Position numbers and translations under genes: made by a program. Shown here piece by piece: positions 1 through 9,251 of a stretch of DNA of 64,000 nucleotides (position 1 is its first letter; each line of letters starts with the position of its first letter). Source of the DNA: Kitasatospora sp052076145. Lineage in GTDB: Bacteria; Actinomycetota; Actinomycetes; Streptomycetales; Streptomycetaceae. The DNA is taken from assembly GCF_052076145.1 (NCBI RefSeq), contig NZ_CP197246.1, positions 5,766,001 to 5,830,000 on the forward strand, written 5' to 3'. The notes beneath the pieces were generated by a model. That model did not search any database. It saw nothing but the letters and a program-made list of their open reading frames with translations, and had not been told where the DNA came from.

Positions 1-303
1 GGCGGTAAGAAGTTCGCCGAGGGCGAGAAGGGCTACCTGAAGTACAGCAAGGACAGCCAGGCGGGTGTGAAGAGCCTCGCCGGCGCGCTGGAGAACGTGG
101 CCAGCGGCCTCAAGAGCATGGCCGACGGCTACGACAACTCCGAGGGCTTCGCGACCGGGGGCTTCGGCTCCGGGGAAGGCGGCGGAGCTGCCGGCGGTGG
201 AGCCGGCGGCGGCGGTCAGATCGGCGCGACCCCGCCCCCGGCCTACACGGCACCCTCCATCCACGTGCCCTCCAACCCGCGCCCCACTACCGGAAAGCAC
301 TGA
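1..303 (+). CDS. WXG100/ESX-like small protein, C-terminal part (5' end outside window)
   Basis: The reading frame is open from the first base of the window and stops at 301-303, so the true start lies upstream. The visible ~100 residues begin with a charged amphipathic helix (about residues 1-45), followed by a Gly-rich stretch and a Pro/Thr-rich tail. This layout resembles the C-terminal half of small helical WXG100/ESAT-6-type proteins secreted by type VII systems. The next gene starts 6 bp downstream and itself has a WXG100-like N-terminus, so the two are probably co-transcribed and the small protein may be a secretion partner. The WXG motif is not in the window, so the family call is inferred from composition and context. 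Confidence 0.5.
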   Translation, partial: GGKKFAEGEKGYLKYSKDSQAGVKSLAGALENVASGLKSMADGYDNSEGFATGGFGSGEGGGAAGGGAGGGGQIGATPPPAYTAPSIHVPSNPRPTTGKH

Positions 304-309
304 TCCACG

Positions 310-3300
310 ATGGCTACCGAACTCCCCGAGCCCCTTCAGTGGGTCCTGCTCCTGCTTGCCGGTTGCCGTTGGCCTGAGCAGGACGAAGGCCAGCTGCGCG
401 AAATGGCCGACCACTGGCGCAAGACCGCGGACGGCGTCGAGCACGCCGCCCAGGCCGCCGACAGTGCGATGAAGAACGCGCTGGACGGTCAGAAGGGCGG
501 CGCCGCCGAGGCGCTGGCCACCCACTGGGCGCAGTTCACCACCGGTAAGGGCACCGAGCAGGACCCTGGCTACTTCCCCGGCACCATCCAGGCTTGCCGT
601 GGCATGGGCGACATGCTGGAGAGCATGGCCAACTCGGCCGAGACGGCCAAGATCACGATCATCGCCCAACTCGGCATCCTGGCTTTCGAGATCGCCACAG
701 CCGAGGCGGCGTCCATCCCCACGGCCGGTGCCTCGTTGCTGGAGATCCCGGTTGCCATCACCACCGGGCGTACGGCGGTCATGGCTGCCTTGAAGAAGCT
801 CGCGCAGGAAGCCGTGATGCATGCCCTCAAGATGGGCATCCAGATGGGCGCCATCAACCTGCTGGCTCAGAGCATCGAGCTCGCCGAGGGGCACCGCAAG
901 AGCATCGACACGAAGGAGCTCGGCGACGCCGTCAAGGGCGGTGCCATCAGCGGCGCCGCAGGCCACGTCCTGGGCAAGGGGCTCGGCGCGGCGGGCGGAA
1001 AGCTCCTGCCCAAGGGCGCGATGGAGTCGCTCCCCGGCAAGATGGCGCACGGCGCGGCGACCGGCGTCGGTACGGACGCCTTCACCCAGTTCGCCCTGAC
1101 CGGCAAGGTGGACACCAGCACCCTGCTCGGCTCCGGCCTGAGCGGCGGCGCTGGCCCTGGCCTGCACGCAGGCGCAGCCGCGGCCCGCGAACACTTCAAC
1201 GGCCCGCCGAAGTTCGCCCCGGAGGGTGGCATCGGCGCTCCGACGGAGCACGGTTCGGGTGGCCGTCAGGACGGTCCGCCGTCGTCCTCCTCTTCGGAGG
1301 GGGGCATCGGTGACCCGGTCCCGTCCGGCTCCGGTGGCCGTCAGGACGGCCCGCCGTCCTCCTCCTCGGGCTCGGGCAGCGGCATCGGTGACCCGGTCCC
1401 CTCCGGCTCCGGCGGCCGCCAGGACGGCCCGCCGTCCTCCTCGCGCTCCGGGAGCAGCGACAACAGCACATACCACGGCCCGGAGAGCTCGTCCTCCTCC
1501 TCGGGCGAGGGCTCTGGCCGACCCAGCCTGGCCCCGTTCGGTTCCGACCGCCCGTCCGGCTCCGGCTCCAGCTCCCATGCGGACTCCGGGTCGGGTTCGG
1601 GCTCAGGCTCAGGCCGCCCGTCGGCCCACGAGTCCTCTTCCTCCCACCTCGACGAGGCCCCGGCGCCGGTCACCCACGAGTCCCGGACCTCCGCCGACAC
1701 CCCGCGCCCGACCGAGGGCAGCAGCAGCCAGCCGCACGAGAACGCAGCGGCCAAGCCGCAGTTCCATGAGGCGCCAGCGCATCAGACGCCGAGTGAGCCT
1801 GCGCGGGAGACCCCGCTTGAGCCGATGACGGGCGAGACGCCGCGTCCGCATTCGCCGTCGGTTGAGCCGTTGCCGCATGAGGAGCCGTCTGGGCGGGTCG
1901 GTGAGGAGCCGTCTCCGCGTGTGCCGAGCGAGCCCGCCCGCGAGACCCCGCTTGAGCCGATGACGGGCGAGACGCCGCGTCCGCATTCGCCGTCGGTTGA
2001 GCCGTTGCCGCATGAGGAGCCGTCTGGGCGGGTCGGTGAAGAGCCGTCCCCGCGTGTCCCGAGTGAGCCCGCCCGCGAGACCCCGCTTGAGCCGATGACG
2101 GGCGAGACGCCGCGTCCGCATTCGCCGTCGGTTGAGCCGTTGCCGCATGAGGAGCCGTCTGGGCGGGTCGGTGAAGAGCCGTCCCCGCGTGTCCCGAGTG
2201 AGCCCGCCCGCGAGACCCCGCTTGAGCCGATGACGGGCGAGACGCCGCGTCCGCATTCGCCGTCGGTTGAGCCGTTGCCGCATGAGGAGCCGTCTGGGCG
2301 GGTCGGTGAAGAGCCGTCCCCGCGTGTCCCGAGCGAGCCCGCCCGCGAGACCCCGCTTGAGCCGATGACAGGCGAGGCTCCCTCGCCCCGTGTCCCTTCG
2401 GTCGAGCCCCAGCCCCACGAGTCGGTCCCGTCGCAGTCGTCCTCGCACGAGCCCTCGCCGCACGAGCCGTCGTACGCCCCCGCCGGTGGCGGCAGCGGCG
2501 GCCCTGCCCCGGCGGCCCACTCTGCAGTGCCCAACCTGAACATCCCTGGCGGCGCCCACCTGAGCACCGGCGGCGGCACCCCGAGCGCCGGCAACACCCA
2601 CCTCGACGGCACCCGTATGGCCACGACGGCCGCGCCGCGCCCGGCGGGCACCCCTGGCGACAACTTCACCGCCACCCCGGACGGCTCCGTGCACCCGGCC
2701 GGCGACGCACCGGCGAACAACACCGGCCCGGCCCCCATCCCGCCGCAGTTCGGCCCGGTGCACGGGTCCGGCCCCGCCGGTGCGGGTGGGGGCAGCCGCC
2801 CCGCGCCACGTCCGGAGGGGGCAGCGCCCCGGCCCGAGAGTTCGGTGCCGCAGCCGCGACCCGAGGCCCGCACCGAGGCACGGCCCGAGGCCGGTGGCAG
2901 CCGCTTCCGTACGCAGGAGCAGCGTCAGCGCCAGCAGGAGCGCGAGCAGCGTCAGCACGAGTTCGCGACCCGCGAGCACACCACGCCCGAGACGCCGGTC
3001 GAGCCGAAGCGCGATGTGCCGACGATGGGTCAGGAGGAGCGTCTGCACGCCCTCGGCAACCTCACGCCGGAGGACCGGCGCTCGCTCGCGACGGACAAGG
3101 ACTTCGTCGCCGATCTGCGCCGGAACTCCACGCCGGACCAGTTCGCCGAGTCGGCCGCGCACCTGCTGGTGCACGTCGACCCCCGGACCGAGCAGGGCGG
3201 TGCGGCGCGGCACGAGGCGCACCAGCAGCTGACCCGGATGCTGCGCGACCCCGATGTGGCCGAGCGGCTGCTCAACGAGGGCGTCGAGGTGGTGGTCGTC

Positions 3301-6300
3301 CCGAAGGACGTCCGGATGACCGACATGCCGGGCTTCGAGCGGTACAAGGGCAGCGGCGTGGACGGCGATGCCGGCCAGGGCCGGGGCTTGGACGAGGCCC
3401 GGGGCGTGACCGGCAACAAGAAGGTGATGATCACCGAGGAGAACCTGCTCGGTGAGAAGACCAGCATCGGCAGCGACCCCAACCACCCGGACGGGTACTC
3501 GACCACCACGCACGAAATCGCCCACGCCATCCAGAAGTACGGGCTCTCGGAGGGCCAGAAGCAAGGCATCATCGACGCTTTCAACGAGAAGAAGGCGCGG
3601 CCGGACACCGACCCCGAGAACCCGGTCCAGTGGCCGGACGGTTCGCGTCCGACCGTGGACGGCGTGCGGCAGGACAACTACAGCTCCACCGACAGGGAGG
3701 AGTACTTCGCCCAGGCCACCAACTCCTACCTGTCGACCAACCACGGCAGGGACTTCCTGACCGGTGAGAACCGCAACAACGGCGCCCACTGGGCGGGTGG
3801 GCACGAGCAGGCCCTCCATCCGCTGATGGAGCAGCTGTACGGGAAGGACCCGCTCGCCGCGCACACGGGCGGCCGCGCCAACCCGGTGGACCACATCGAG
3901 GCCGTGTCCGGTGTCGGCGACTTCTTCCGGATGGCCGAAGGGGCGCCGCACGAGACCCCGGCCTCGCACGAGACCCCGGCCCCGCACGAGGAGCAGCCGC
4001 ACCAGGCACAGCCGCACGACGAGAAGCGGTCACCGGAGACCGATCCGGTCCACGACGATCTCTCACTCGCGCCGTCGGTCAAGGCTGCGGACCCCGCCAA
4101 GGCTGCGGACCCGGACGCGGACGCCGGCGATTACTCGCACAAGATCGACGGCAAGAAGACCATCGACACGATCAAGGACTTCCTCGGCGACTCGGACAAG
4201 TCCAAGAACGAGTTCGAGAAGGTCCGCACCGAGATCGAGAAGTACGACCGGGCCGACCTGGAGGACGCCGACACCGCCGCGATGCTGGGCAGCTACCGTC
4301 AGCAGAAGCGCATGCACGTGGACCTGCTCTCCCGCAACGAGAGGGAGTTCACCACTGAGGCCACGCGCCTCCAAGACAAGTCTGCCCAGCTGGAGTCCGA
4401 CCTCCGCGGGTCCGACCTTTCCCCCAAGGACAGGGCCCAGCTCGGAGCCGAAAAGGTGCACGCGGATGCCGCGCTGAGCCGCATCCAGGGGCAGCAGGAC
4501 CGGATGGCGATCTTCGACCACGAGTACCTGAAGAAGACGCAGCCGAACAGCCCGGAGCTGCCGGCCCGGGAACGGGCACGACAGGACGCGGAGCGCCGCA
4601 TCCTGCCGGAGGCCATCAGGCGCATCAAGGTCAAGGAGGCCGAGGTCGCGGAGCTCCAGAAGCAGGCCGAGGCGCACAAGGACGCCGCCCTCAAGAACAA
4701 GGAGAAGGTCGGCGTCTACAACGACCGGCTCGCGGACCTCAAGCTCCGCCGTGAGGAGTTGGCTGCCGACCGCAAGCAGCGGGAGGACGACCTGGCGGCT
4801 GCCGAGAAGGCACCGCGGTCGCCCGCCCCGCCCGCCCCGGCGGGTGGCCCGCGGAGGGGCGGGGTGTCCGAGCCGACGGGGAAGACGGCCAAGCTGGAGC
4901 GGGAGGCGTGGAAGAAGCTGGACGACAGCTACCGAAAGGCGTTCGGCTACTCCGACCACGGTGTGATGGCGCAGGAGCCGCACGCCGAGAAGCTCGTGGT
5001 CCGGAGCGGCGACAAGAGCGAGCTGGCCAAGGCGAAGATCAACCGCAACCACGTGATCGCCGACTACATGGTGCACAAGTACGTGACGGCGGCCGTGTTC
5101 AAGGCACGCGCGATGGATCCGGAGGCCCACGGGGCGGCGTCCGAGGCGTTCGGCGACTTCGTCACCGACATGGCGCCCGACCGGCACCGGATCTACGGCA
5201 AGTTCGGTGCTGAGGCTGACAAGCGGCTCGCGATGGGCGGGCACGAGGAGGCGGCGTCCGTCCGCCGCGATCTCAACTTCAACGAGACGACGGTGGACCT
5301 GGGCACCACGTACGGTCGCGACCTGGGCAAGGCGTTCGACAAGGCAGGCGTCGCCGACCACCAGAGCGCTGCCAACGCCCATGCCGAGCTGGAGCACCAA
5401 CTGGGCCGGTCGGGCCTGGACATGGTGGCCAGGCCCGAGCTGGACGCGCTGGCCAAGGCGGTGGGCGACATGCACGCTGCCCCTGCCCACCCGGCGCAGA
5501 TCAAGGCAGTGCACGACGCCATTGGCAACGTCGAGCAGAAGGTCAAGAAGCAGGCGGTCGAGGACCTCGCCCTGGTCAACGGCGTCACCGGCCCGAGGCT
5601 GTTGGACGACACGGCGGCGTCGCTGGCCAGGGAGGGCAACAACAGCCAGCAGAGCACGCCCGCGAGCCGGAAGCGGCTGGCCGGCCAGCTGGATGACCTG
5701 GCTGCCCGCTACGAGAAGGCGGGCGCCAACCCGAACGAGCTGAAGGCCTACGCCAACGATCTGCGGAGTGACCACCCCACGGTCACCCCGGACCACCTCA
5801 AGCAGCTCGCGGCGAAGCTGCCGGGCGACCGTGCCGCGCTGCGAGACGCGGAGGTCAACCAGCGGCTGCACGAGGTGGCCAATTCGGCGGGACCCGAACG
5901 GAAGCTCGAGGCAGCCACCAACGACCTCAACAAGGCGACGAAGAACGAGGCAAAGCGCCAGAAGGAATTGGCGGACGCCCCCAAGGCGGTCGCGGACGCC
6001 GAAGCCGCCCTCGGTCTCGCCGAGAAGAAGGCGGAATCCACCAAGGCCGCCGCCGACGTGGAGGCCAAGAAGAAGGCGGCAGACGTACTGGTCAGCGCCC
6101 GGAAGAAGCTGGCGGAGGCGCCTGGGAAGCTCGCCGACGCCCAGCGGGACGTTGCCATCGCCACCGAGGCGAAAAACCGGGTGAACGACGTTTATCACGA
6201 GGCATTGAACAGCCAGACTGGCACGAAGGACCCGAAGGAAGCTGCCCGGGTGGCCTGGTCCGTGGCCGACCACGAGCTGGTCGGCAAGGAGTACGGTGGC

Positions 6301-9153
6301 GCCTTCCCCCGCGCCAAGGCGGGAGAGAACCACCCGGCCGGGATGTTCGAGCACGCGCTGACCGCCAAGGTAGAGGAGGTCCCCGGCCTGATCGAGGACA
6401 TCACCGCCAAGCTGTCCAACAGCGCCTCGAACCTGCGGTTCGGCGACGAGACGGTCAACAAGTGGATCCAGAACTTCCTGGACCCGCACCTCGTCCGCGA
6501 TCCGGAGGTGGTGACGGCGGTCGCCCACGGGCAGCTGCCGGGCGAGGCGCTGTACTCCTCGCACACCGCTGACCTGCTCCAGGCCGTGCACAGCCTGGAG
6601 CAGCACGGCCTGGCGCCGAAGGGGCTGCGCGACATCATGGCTCCCAAGACGCAGGGTGACATGGAGAACGTGCTCTCGTCGACGGACAAGAAGGCGAGCC
6701 CCAGCGCCACCAGCATCGGCGACGAGCTGCACATCCAGGAGGACAAGTCGTCGGCGCTGCCGGTCTCCTCCTCGGGTGAGTTCAGCAATCGCCCCGCCCG
6801 GATGCCGGGGTCGCTCCCGGATGGGCACGGGGCGCTGCCCAAGCCCATCCGGGACCCCCAGGCCGGCACAGGCGTCGGCGGACTGAAGCGTGACGTCACC
6901 ATGGCGGACGTCAGCGACGGCGTCACCGACCGCGACGGCGACACGCAGATGGGCTCACAGCCGGACCGCAAGAGGCAGCAGCTCGGTTCGCAGGACATGG
7001 ACCTGGGCCTCGGCGACATGTCGCTGGCCCCGTCGGTCGCCCGTCCGGCCACGGCCCGACCCAGTGGTGATGCCCCGCGCGGCTCCGATTCGGTGCAGCC
7101 CTCGCACGAGCAGCAGGCCTCGCCCCAGCCCGTTCACGAGGATCTGCCGTCCACCGGGCCCGAGGAGACCCACCTCGACGGCACCCGCACGGCCTCCAGC
7201 GCCGCGCCGCGCCCGGCCGGCACCCCCGGTGACATCCTCACCGGCGCCCCGGATGACATTCATACCCCTCCGGCGGGTGCGGACCCGCGGACGAACAGCG
7301 GTGCACAGATCCCGCCGCAGTTCGGCCCAGTGACCTCGACGGGCCCCGCGTCCCACGGCTCGACCGGCGGTGGCCATACCGGGGCGCCCTCGGCACCACG
7401 TCCGGAGCCGACCGCACCCCGTCCGGCGACGCCGGGCGGTGGCCGGGGCGCTGGTGACCACGTCACCGAGCCTTCGGGCAGCAACTTCCGCACCCCGGAG
7501 CAGCGTCAGCACGAGTCCAACACTCGCGAGCACGCCACTCCCGAGATCCCGGTCGAGCCGAAGCGCGACGTGCCGACGGTGGGTCACCAGCACGACACCT
7601 CGCCGCAGCCGCACGAAGGGCAGCCGCACGAAGGGCAGCCGCACGAAGCGCAGCCGCATCAGCAGACACCGGAGCACGCCGGCACGCCGCTCCCGATGGC
7701 CACCGAGAAGCGTCCGATCGGCGGCCCCGGCGGACTTGAGGAGCCCTCGCACTCGGACCACGAGCGGATCGAGGGCGCCGTCCCCCACAACGCGGACGGC
7801 AGTCCGCAACGGCATCCGGACCCCAATGCCGGTGACTGGATCAAGAATCTCAACGGCGACGGGCCTGACGCCCCCGGCCGCAACAACAACTGCACCGACG
7901 CCGCACTCGCACTGGTGGACACCTACGGTGGGCGTCCCACGCCCGCCGCCGCGCGCACCCAGGATCTGGACGCGCACGGTAACTCCTCGCCGGACGGCGA
8001 ACACGGCGGCCGGGTTCGGATCGAGCAGGCCCTCGGAGGTAAGTTCGAGGACCTGGGGGACGGCAGGTCTGCCTACGACAAGCTGTCCAAGACGTTGCTC
8101 GACGAAGGCCACGGCTCCCAGGCCGTCATCATCAGCACCGACAGGGACGGCCGTTCGCACGCCTGGAACGCCGTCAATCACAACGGCAAGGTCGTCTACC
8201 TCGACGCTCAGAGCGGACTGAAAAGCCACGAGCCGCTCCACAACGGCGACCACGGCGTCTTCGCCATCCCCCTCACCCCCGACCGCAACCCGGTGCACCC
8301 CACCGACCCGAACGCCGCTCATCCCACCGAGGGCCGCCAGGCCCCGGACGAACCGGCCGGCCTTGAGGAAGATCGGAAAAAGGCGCTGCGGGACGAGGAG
8401 GTGAGGCAAGCGCTGCTTGATTCGCAGGGGACAGCTGGTCGAGAAATCGACGCCAAGCTGAAGAGGCTTCAGATGACGCAACGCGGGGGGAAGGGCCCAG
8501 GCGGGTACTACTGCCGGTTCGAGCCGGTCGACGTGACAGGAGCCACCCCGGAGGCCGCCAAGCAGATGGCGGTCGACGCCGCCAGCAAATTGGCGCAGGA
8601 CGTCAAGAAGAAGTGGGCGAATAGTACGGCCACGGGCCCCGGATGTGTGGGTGCCGCACTTTACAAGGGAAATACTGTAAAGGTCTTCAAGGTGCCCGAG
8701 GATCCTGCGGTGCCGAAGCCTACTGGCTGGGGGCAGCCGATGCGGACGATGGTGGAAGAACGTCGGACGGTGCCTGAATATTCCCTGACCACCACAAGCA
8801 GTACCAAGGGGATAGAGGGCAGGGGATCCGCCCCGAATGCGCATCCGATCCTCATTGACTCCTACGATAGAAATGCCAACGGAAATGAGAACACGGATGG
8901 GAAATGCGCCGAAGTTGCCATGCTTTCGGAGATGCTCGACAAGATAGATCCGAGCATTCGTGGAGATTACTCCGCTGGGGGGAGCAGGAAGGCCGCTGCG
9001 CTGACGCGGGCCAGGGCGATCCTTTTGGATACTTCGGTCTACACGGTTGACTCTAGCTCGGGAGCACAGGGAGCTCCTTACCTCCCTCCCTGTGCAAATT
9101 GCGGCCCGGTGTTGGCGGAGTTCGGAGTCAACCTCCTTTCGGGCGGCTCCTGA
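310..9153 (+). CDS. Giant type VII-type polymorphic toxin: WXG100-like N-terminus, zincin, Tox-PL glutamine deamidase, C-terminal YwqJ-like deaminase
   Basis: A 2947-residue multidomain protein. Residues ~1-330 are helical and Ala/Gly rich, like WXG100/CpnT-type secretion N-termini. Residues ~330-760 are a Ser/Pro/Glu linker holding four perfect-length 45-residue repeats plus a partial one (494-689). Residues ~905-1200 contain a zincin motif HEIAH (1068-1072) with a downstream EEYFAQ (E1131), as in anthrax-LF-like peptidases. Residues ~1275-2190 are charged coiled coil. Residues ~2495-2660 match papain-fold toxin 1 (glutamine deamidase): Cys2528 after NN, His2617 in SHAW, Asp2632 in LDAQSG. 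The end has CAE (2866-2868) and PCANC (2927-2931), the zinc ligands of YwqJ-type deaminases. Immunity-type genes follow at 9252. Composition falls near 50% GC over the last ~500 bp. Activities are predicted, not shown. Confidence 0.85.
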   Translation: MATELPEPLQWVLLLLAGCRWPEQDEGQLREMADHWRKTADGVEHAAQAADSAMKNALDGQKGGAAEALATHWAQFTTGKGTEQDPGYFPGTIQACRGMGDMLESMANSAETAKITIIAQLGILAFEIATAEAASIPTAGASLLEIPVAITTGRTAVMAALKKLAQEAVMHALKMGIQMGAINLLAQSIELAEGHRKSIDTKELGDAVKGGAISGAAGHVLGKGLGAAGGKLLPKGAMESLPGKMAHGAATGVGTDAFTQFALTGKVDTSTLLGSGLSGGAGPGLHAGAAAAREHFNGPPKFAPEGGIGAPTEHGSGGRQDGPPSSSSSEGGIGDPVPSGSGGRQDGPPSSSSGSGSGIGDPVPSGSGGRQDGPPSSSRSGSSDNSTYHGPESSSSSSGEGSGRPSLAPFGSDRPSGSGSSSHADSGSGSGSGSGRPSAHESSSSHLDEAPAPVTHESRTSADTPRPTEGSSSQPHENAAAKPQFHEAPAHQTPSEPARETPLEPMTGETPRPHSPSVEPLPHEEPSGRVGEEPSPRVPSEPARETPLEPMTGETPRPHSPSVEPLPHEEPSGRVGEEPSPRVPSEPARETPLEPMTGETPRPHSPSVEPLPHEEPSGRVGEEPSPRVPSEPARETPLEPMTGETPRPHSPSVEPLPHEEPSGRVGEEPSPRVPSEPARETPLEPMTGEAPSPRVPSVEPQPHESVPSQSSSHEPSPHEPSYAPAGGGSGGPAPAAHSAVPNLNIPGGAHLSTGGGTPSAGNTHLDGTRMATTAAPRPAGTPGDNFTATPDGSVHPAGDAPANNTGPAPIPPQFGPVHGSGPAGAGGGSRPAPRPEGAAPRPESSVPQPRPEARTEARPEAGGSRFRTQEQRQRQQEREQRQHEFATREHTTPETPVEPKRDVPTMGQEERLHALGNLTPEDRRSLATDKDFVADLRRNSTPDQFAESAAHLLVHVDPRTEQGGAARHEAHQQLTRMLRDPDVAERLLNEGVEVVVVPKDVRMTDMPGFERYKGSGVDGDAGQGRGLDEARGVTGNKKVMITEENLLGEKTSIGSDPNHPDGYSTTTHEIAHAIQKYGLSEGQKQGIIDAFNEKKARPDTDPENPVQWPDGSRPTVDGVRQDNYSSTDREEYFAQATNSYLSTNHGRDFLTGENRNNGAHWAGGHEQALHPLMEQLYGKDPLAAHTGGRANPVDHIEAVSGVGDFFRMAEGAPHETPASHETPAPHEEQPHQAQPHDEKRSPETDPVHDDLSLAPSVKAADPAKAADPDADAGDYSHKIDGKKTIDTIKDFLGDSDKSKNEFEKVRTEIEKYDRADLEDADTAAMLGSYRQQKRMHVDLLSRNEREFTTEATRLQDKSAQLESDLRGSDLSPKDRAQLGAEKVHADAALSRIQGQQDRMAIFDHEYLKKTQPNSPELPARERARQDAERRILPEAIRRIKVKEAEVAELQKQAEAHKDAALKNKEKVGVYNDRLADLKLRREELAADRKQREDDLAAAEKAPRSPAPPAPAGGPRRGGVSEPTGKTAKLEREAWKKLDDSYRKAFGYSDHGVMAQEPHAEKLVVRSGDKSELAKAKINRNHVIADYMVHKYVTAAVFKARAMDPEAHGAASEAFGDFVTDMAPDRHRIYGKFGAEADKRLAMGGHEEAASVRRDLNFNETTVDLGTTYGRDLGKAFDKAGVADHQSAANAHAELEHQLGRSGLDMVARPELDALAKAVGDMHAAPAHPAQIKAVHDAIGNVEQKVKKQAVEDLALVNGVTGPRLLDDTAASLAREGNNSQQSTPASRKRLAGQLDDLAARYEKAGANPNELKAYANDLRSDHPTVTPDHLKQLAAKLPGDRAALRDAEVNQRLHEVANSAGPERKLEAATNDLNKATKNEAKRQKELADAPKAVADAEAALGLAEKKAESTKAAADVEAKKKAADVLVSARKKLAEAPGKLADAQRDVAIATEAKNRVNDVYHEALNSQTGTKDPKEAARVAWSVADHELVGKEYGGAFPRAKAGENHPAGMFEHALTAKVEEVPGLIEDITAKLSNSASNLRFGDETVNKWIQNFLDPHLVRDPEVVTAVAHGQLPGEALYSSHTADLLQAVHSLEQHGLAPKGLRDIMAPKTQGDMENVLSSTDKKASPSATSIGDELHIQEDKSSALPVSSSGEFSNRPARMPGSLPDGHGALPKPIRDPQAGTGVGGLKRDVTMADVSDGVTDRDGDTQMGSQPDRKRQQLGSQDMDLGLGDMSLAPSVARPATARPSGDAPRGSDSVQPSHEQQASPQPVHEDLPSTGPEETHLDGTRTASSAAPRPAGTPGDILTGAPDDIHTPPAGADPRTNSGAQIPPQFGPVTSTGPASHGSTGGGHTGAPSAPRPEPTAPRPATPGGGRGAGDHVTEPSGSNFRTPEQRQHESNTREHATPEIPVEPKRDVPTVGHQHDTSPQPHEGQPHEGQPHEAQPHQQTPEHAGTPLPMATEKRPIGGPGGLEEPSHSDHERIEGAVPHNADGSPQRHPDPNAGDWIKNLNGDGPDAPGRNNNCTDAALALVDTYGGRPTPAAARTQDLDAHGNSSPDGEHGGRVRIEQALGGKFEDLGDGRSAYDKLSKTLLDEGHGSQAVIISTDRDGRSHAWNAVNHNGKVVYLDAQSGLKSHEPLHNGDHGVFAIPLTPDRNPVHPTDPNAAHPTEGRQAPDEPAGLEEDRKKALRDEEVRQALLDSQGTAGREIDAKLKRLQMTQRGGKGPGGYYCRFEPVDVTGATPEAAKQMAVDAASKLAQDVKKKWANSTATGPGCVGAALYKGNTVKVFKVPEDPAVPKPTGWGQPMRTMVEERRTVPEYSLTTTSSTKGIEGRGSAPNAHPILIDSYDRNANGNENTDGKCAEVAMLSEMLDKIDPSIRGDYSAGGSRKAAALTRARAILLDTSVYTVDSSSGAQGAPYLPPCANCGPVLAEFGVNLLSGGS
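1789..2376 (+). repeat. In-frame 135-bp tandem repeat, four full copies plus 48 bp
   Basis: Copies begin at 1789, 1924, 2059 and 2194, and a partial copy begins at 2329. Each copy encodes 45 residues from PSEPARETP to EEPSPRV, rich in Pro, Glu and Ser. Copies 2 to 4 differ at only a few bases, so the array looks recently expanded. It lies in the linker between the secretion N-terminus and the first enzymatic module of the giant toxin, where length variation would be tolerated. Confidence 0.95.
2596..3030 (+). repeat. Duplicated linker, copy A
   Basis: Encodes a segment running from THLDGTR through IPPQFGPV and FRTQEQRQ to PVEPKRDVPTMG. A diverged copy of the same segment, in the same motif order, lies at 7168-7584. 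This copy sits directly before the zincin module of the giant toxin. The first 20 bases of the two copies are identical. Confidence 0.85.
7168..7584 (+). repeat. Duplicated linker, copy B
   Basis: Second copy of the linker found at 2596-3030, with the same order of motifs: THLDGTR, APRPAGTPGD, IPPQFGPV, FRTPEQRQ, REHATPE and PVEPKRDVPTVG. It lies directly before the papain-fold deamidase module. A common linker before each enzymatic module suggests that modules were added or exchanged by recombination in the linker. Confidence 0.85.
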
Positions 9154-9169
9154 GTCAATTTCTCCCCAT

Positions 9170-9193
9170 CTACCCGGCCTGCGCGCCGGGTAG
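9170..9193 (+). terminator. Hairpin between toxin gene and immunity gene
   Basis: A perfect 9-bp stem pairs 9170-9178 with 9185-9193 around a 6-base loop. It lies 17 bp after the toxin stop codon and ~60 bp before the immunity start. There is no U-tract, which is usual for actinobacterial terminators. It could terminate or attenuate read-through so that toxin and immunity levels are uncoupled, or protect the mRNA 3' end. Confidence 0.6.
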
Positions 9194-9251
9194 AATCCAC
9201 TTCCGAGACGCGGCCGACCGGCCGTCTGCAACAGAGAGTCCAGAAACGCTC

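Noticed and set aside
4063..6828. A 921-codon minus-strand open frame inside the giant toxin gene
   Set aside because: Antisense shadow of the coiled-coil part of the toxin; composition is Leu/Val/Arg/Gly noise and no ribosome-binding site is seen.
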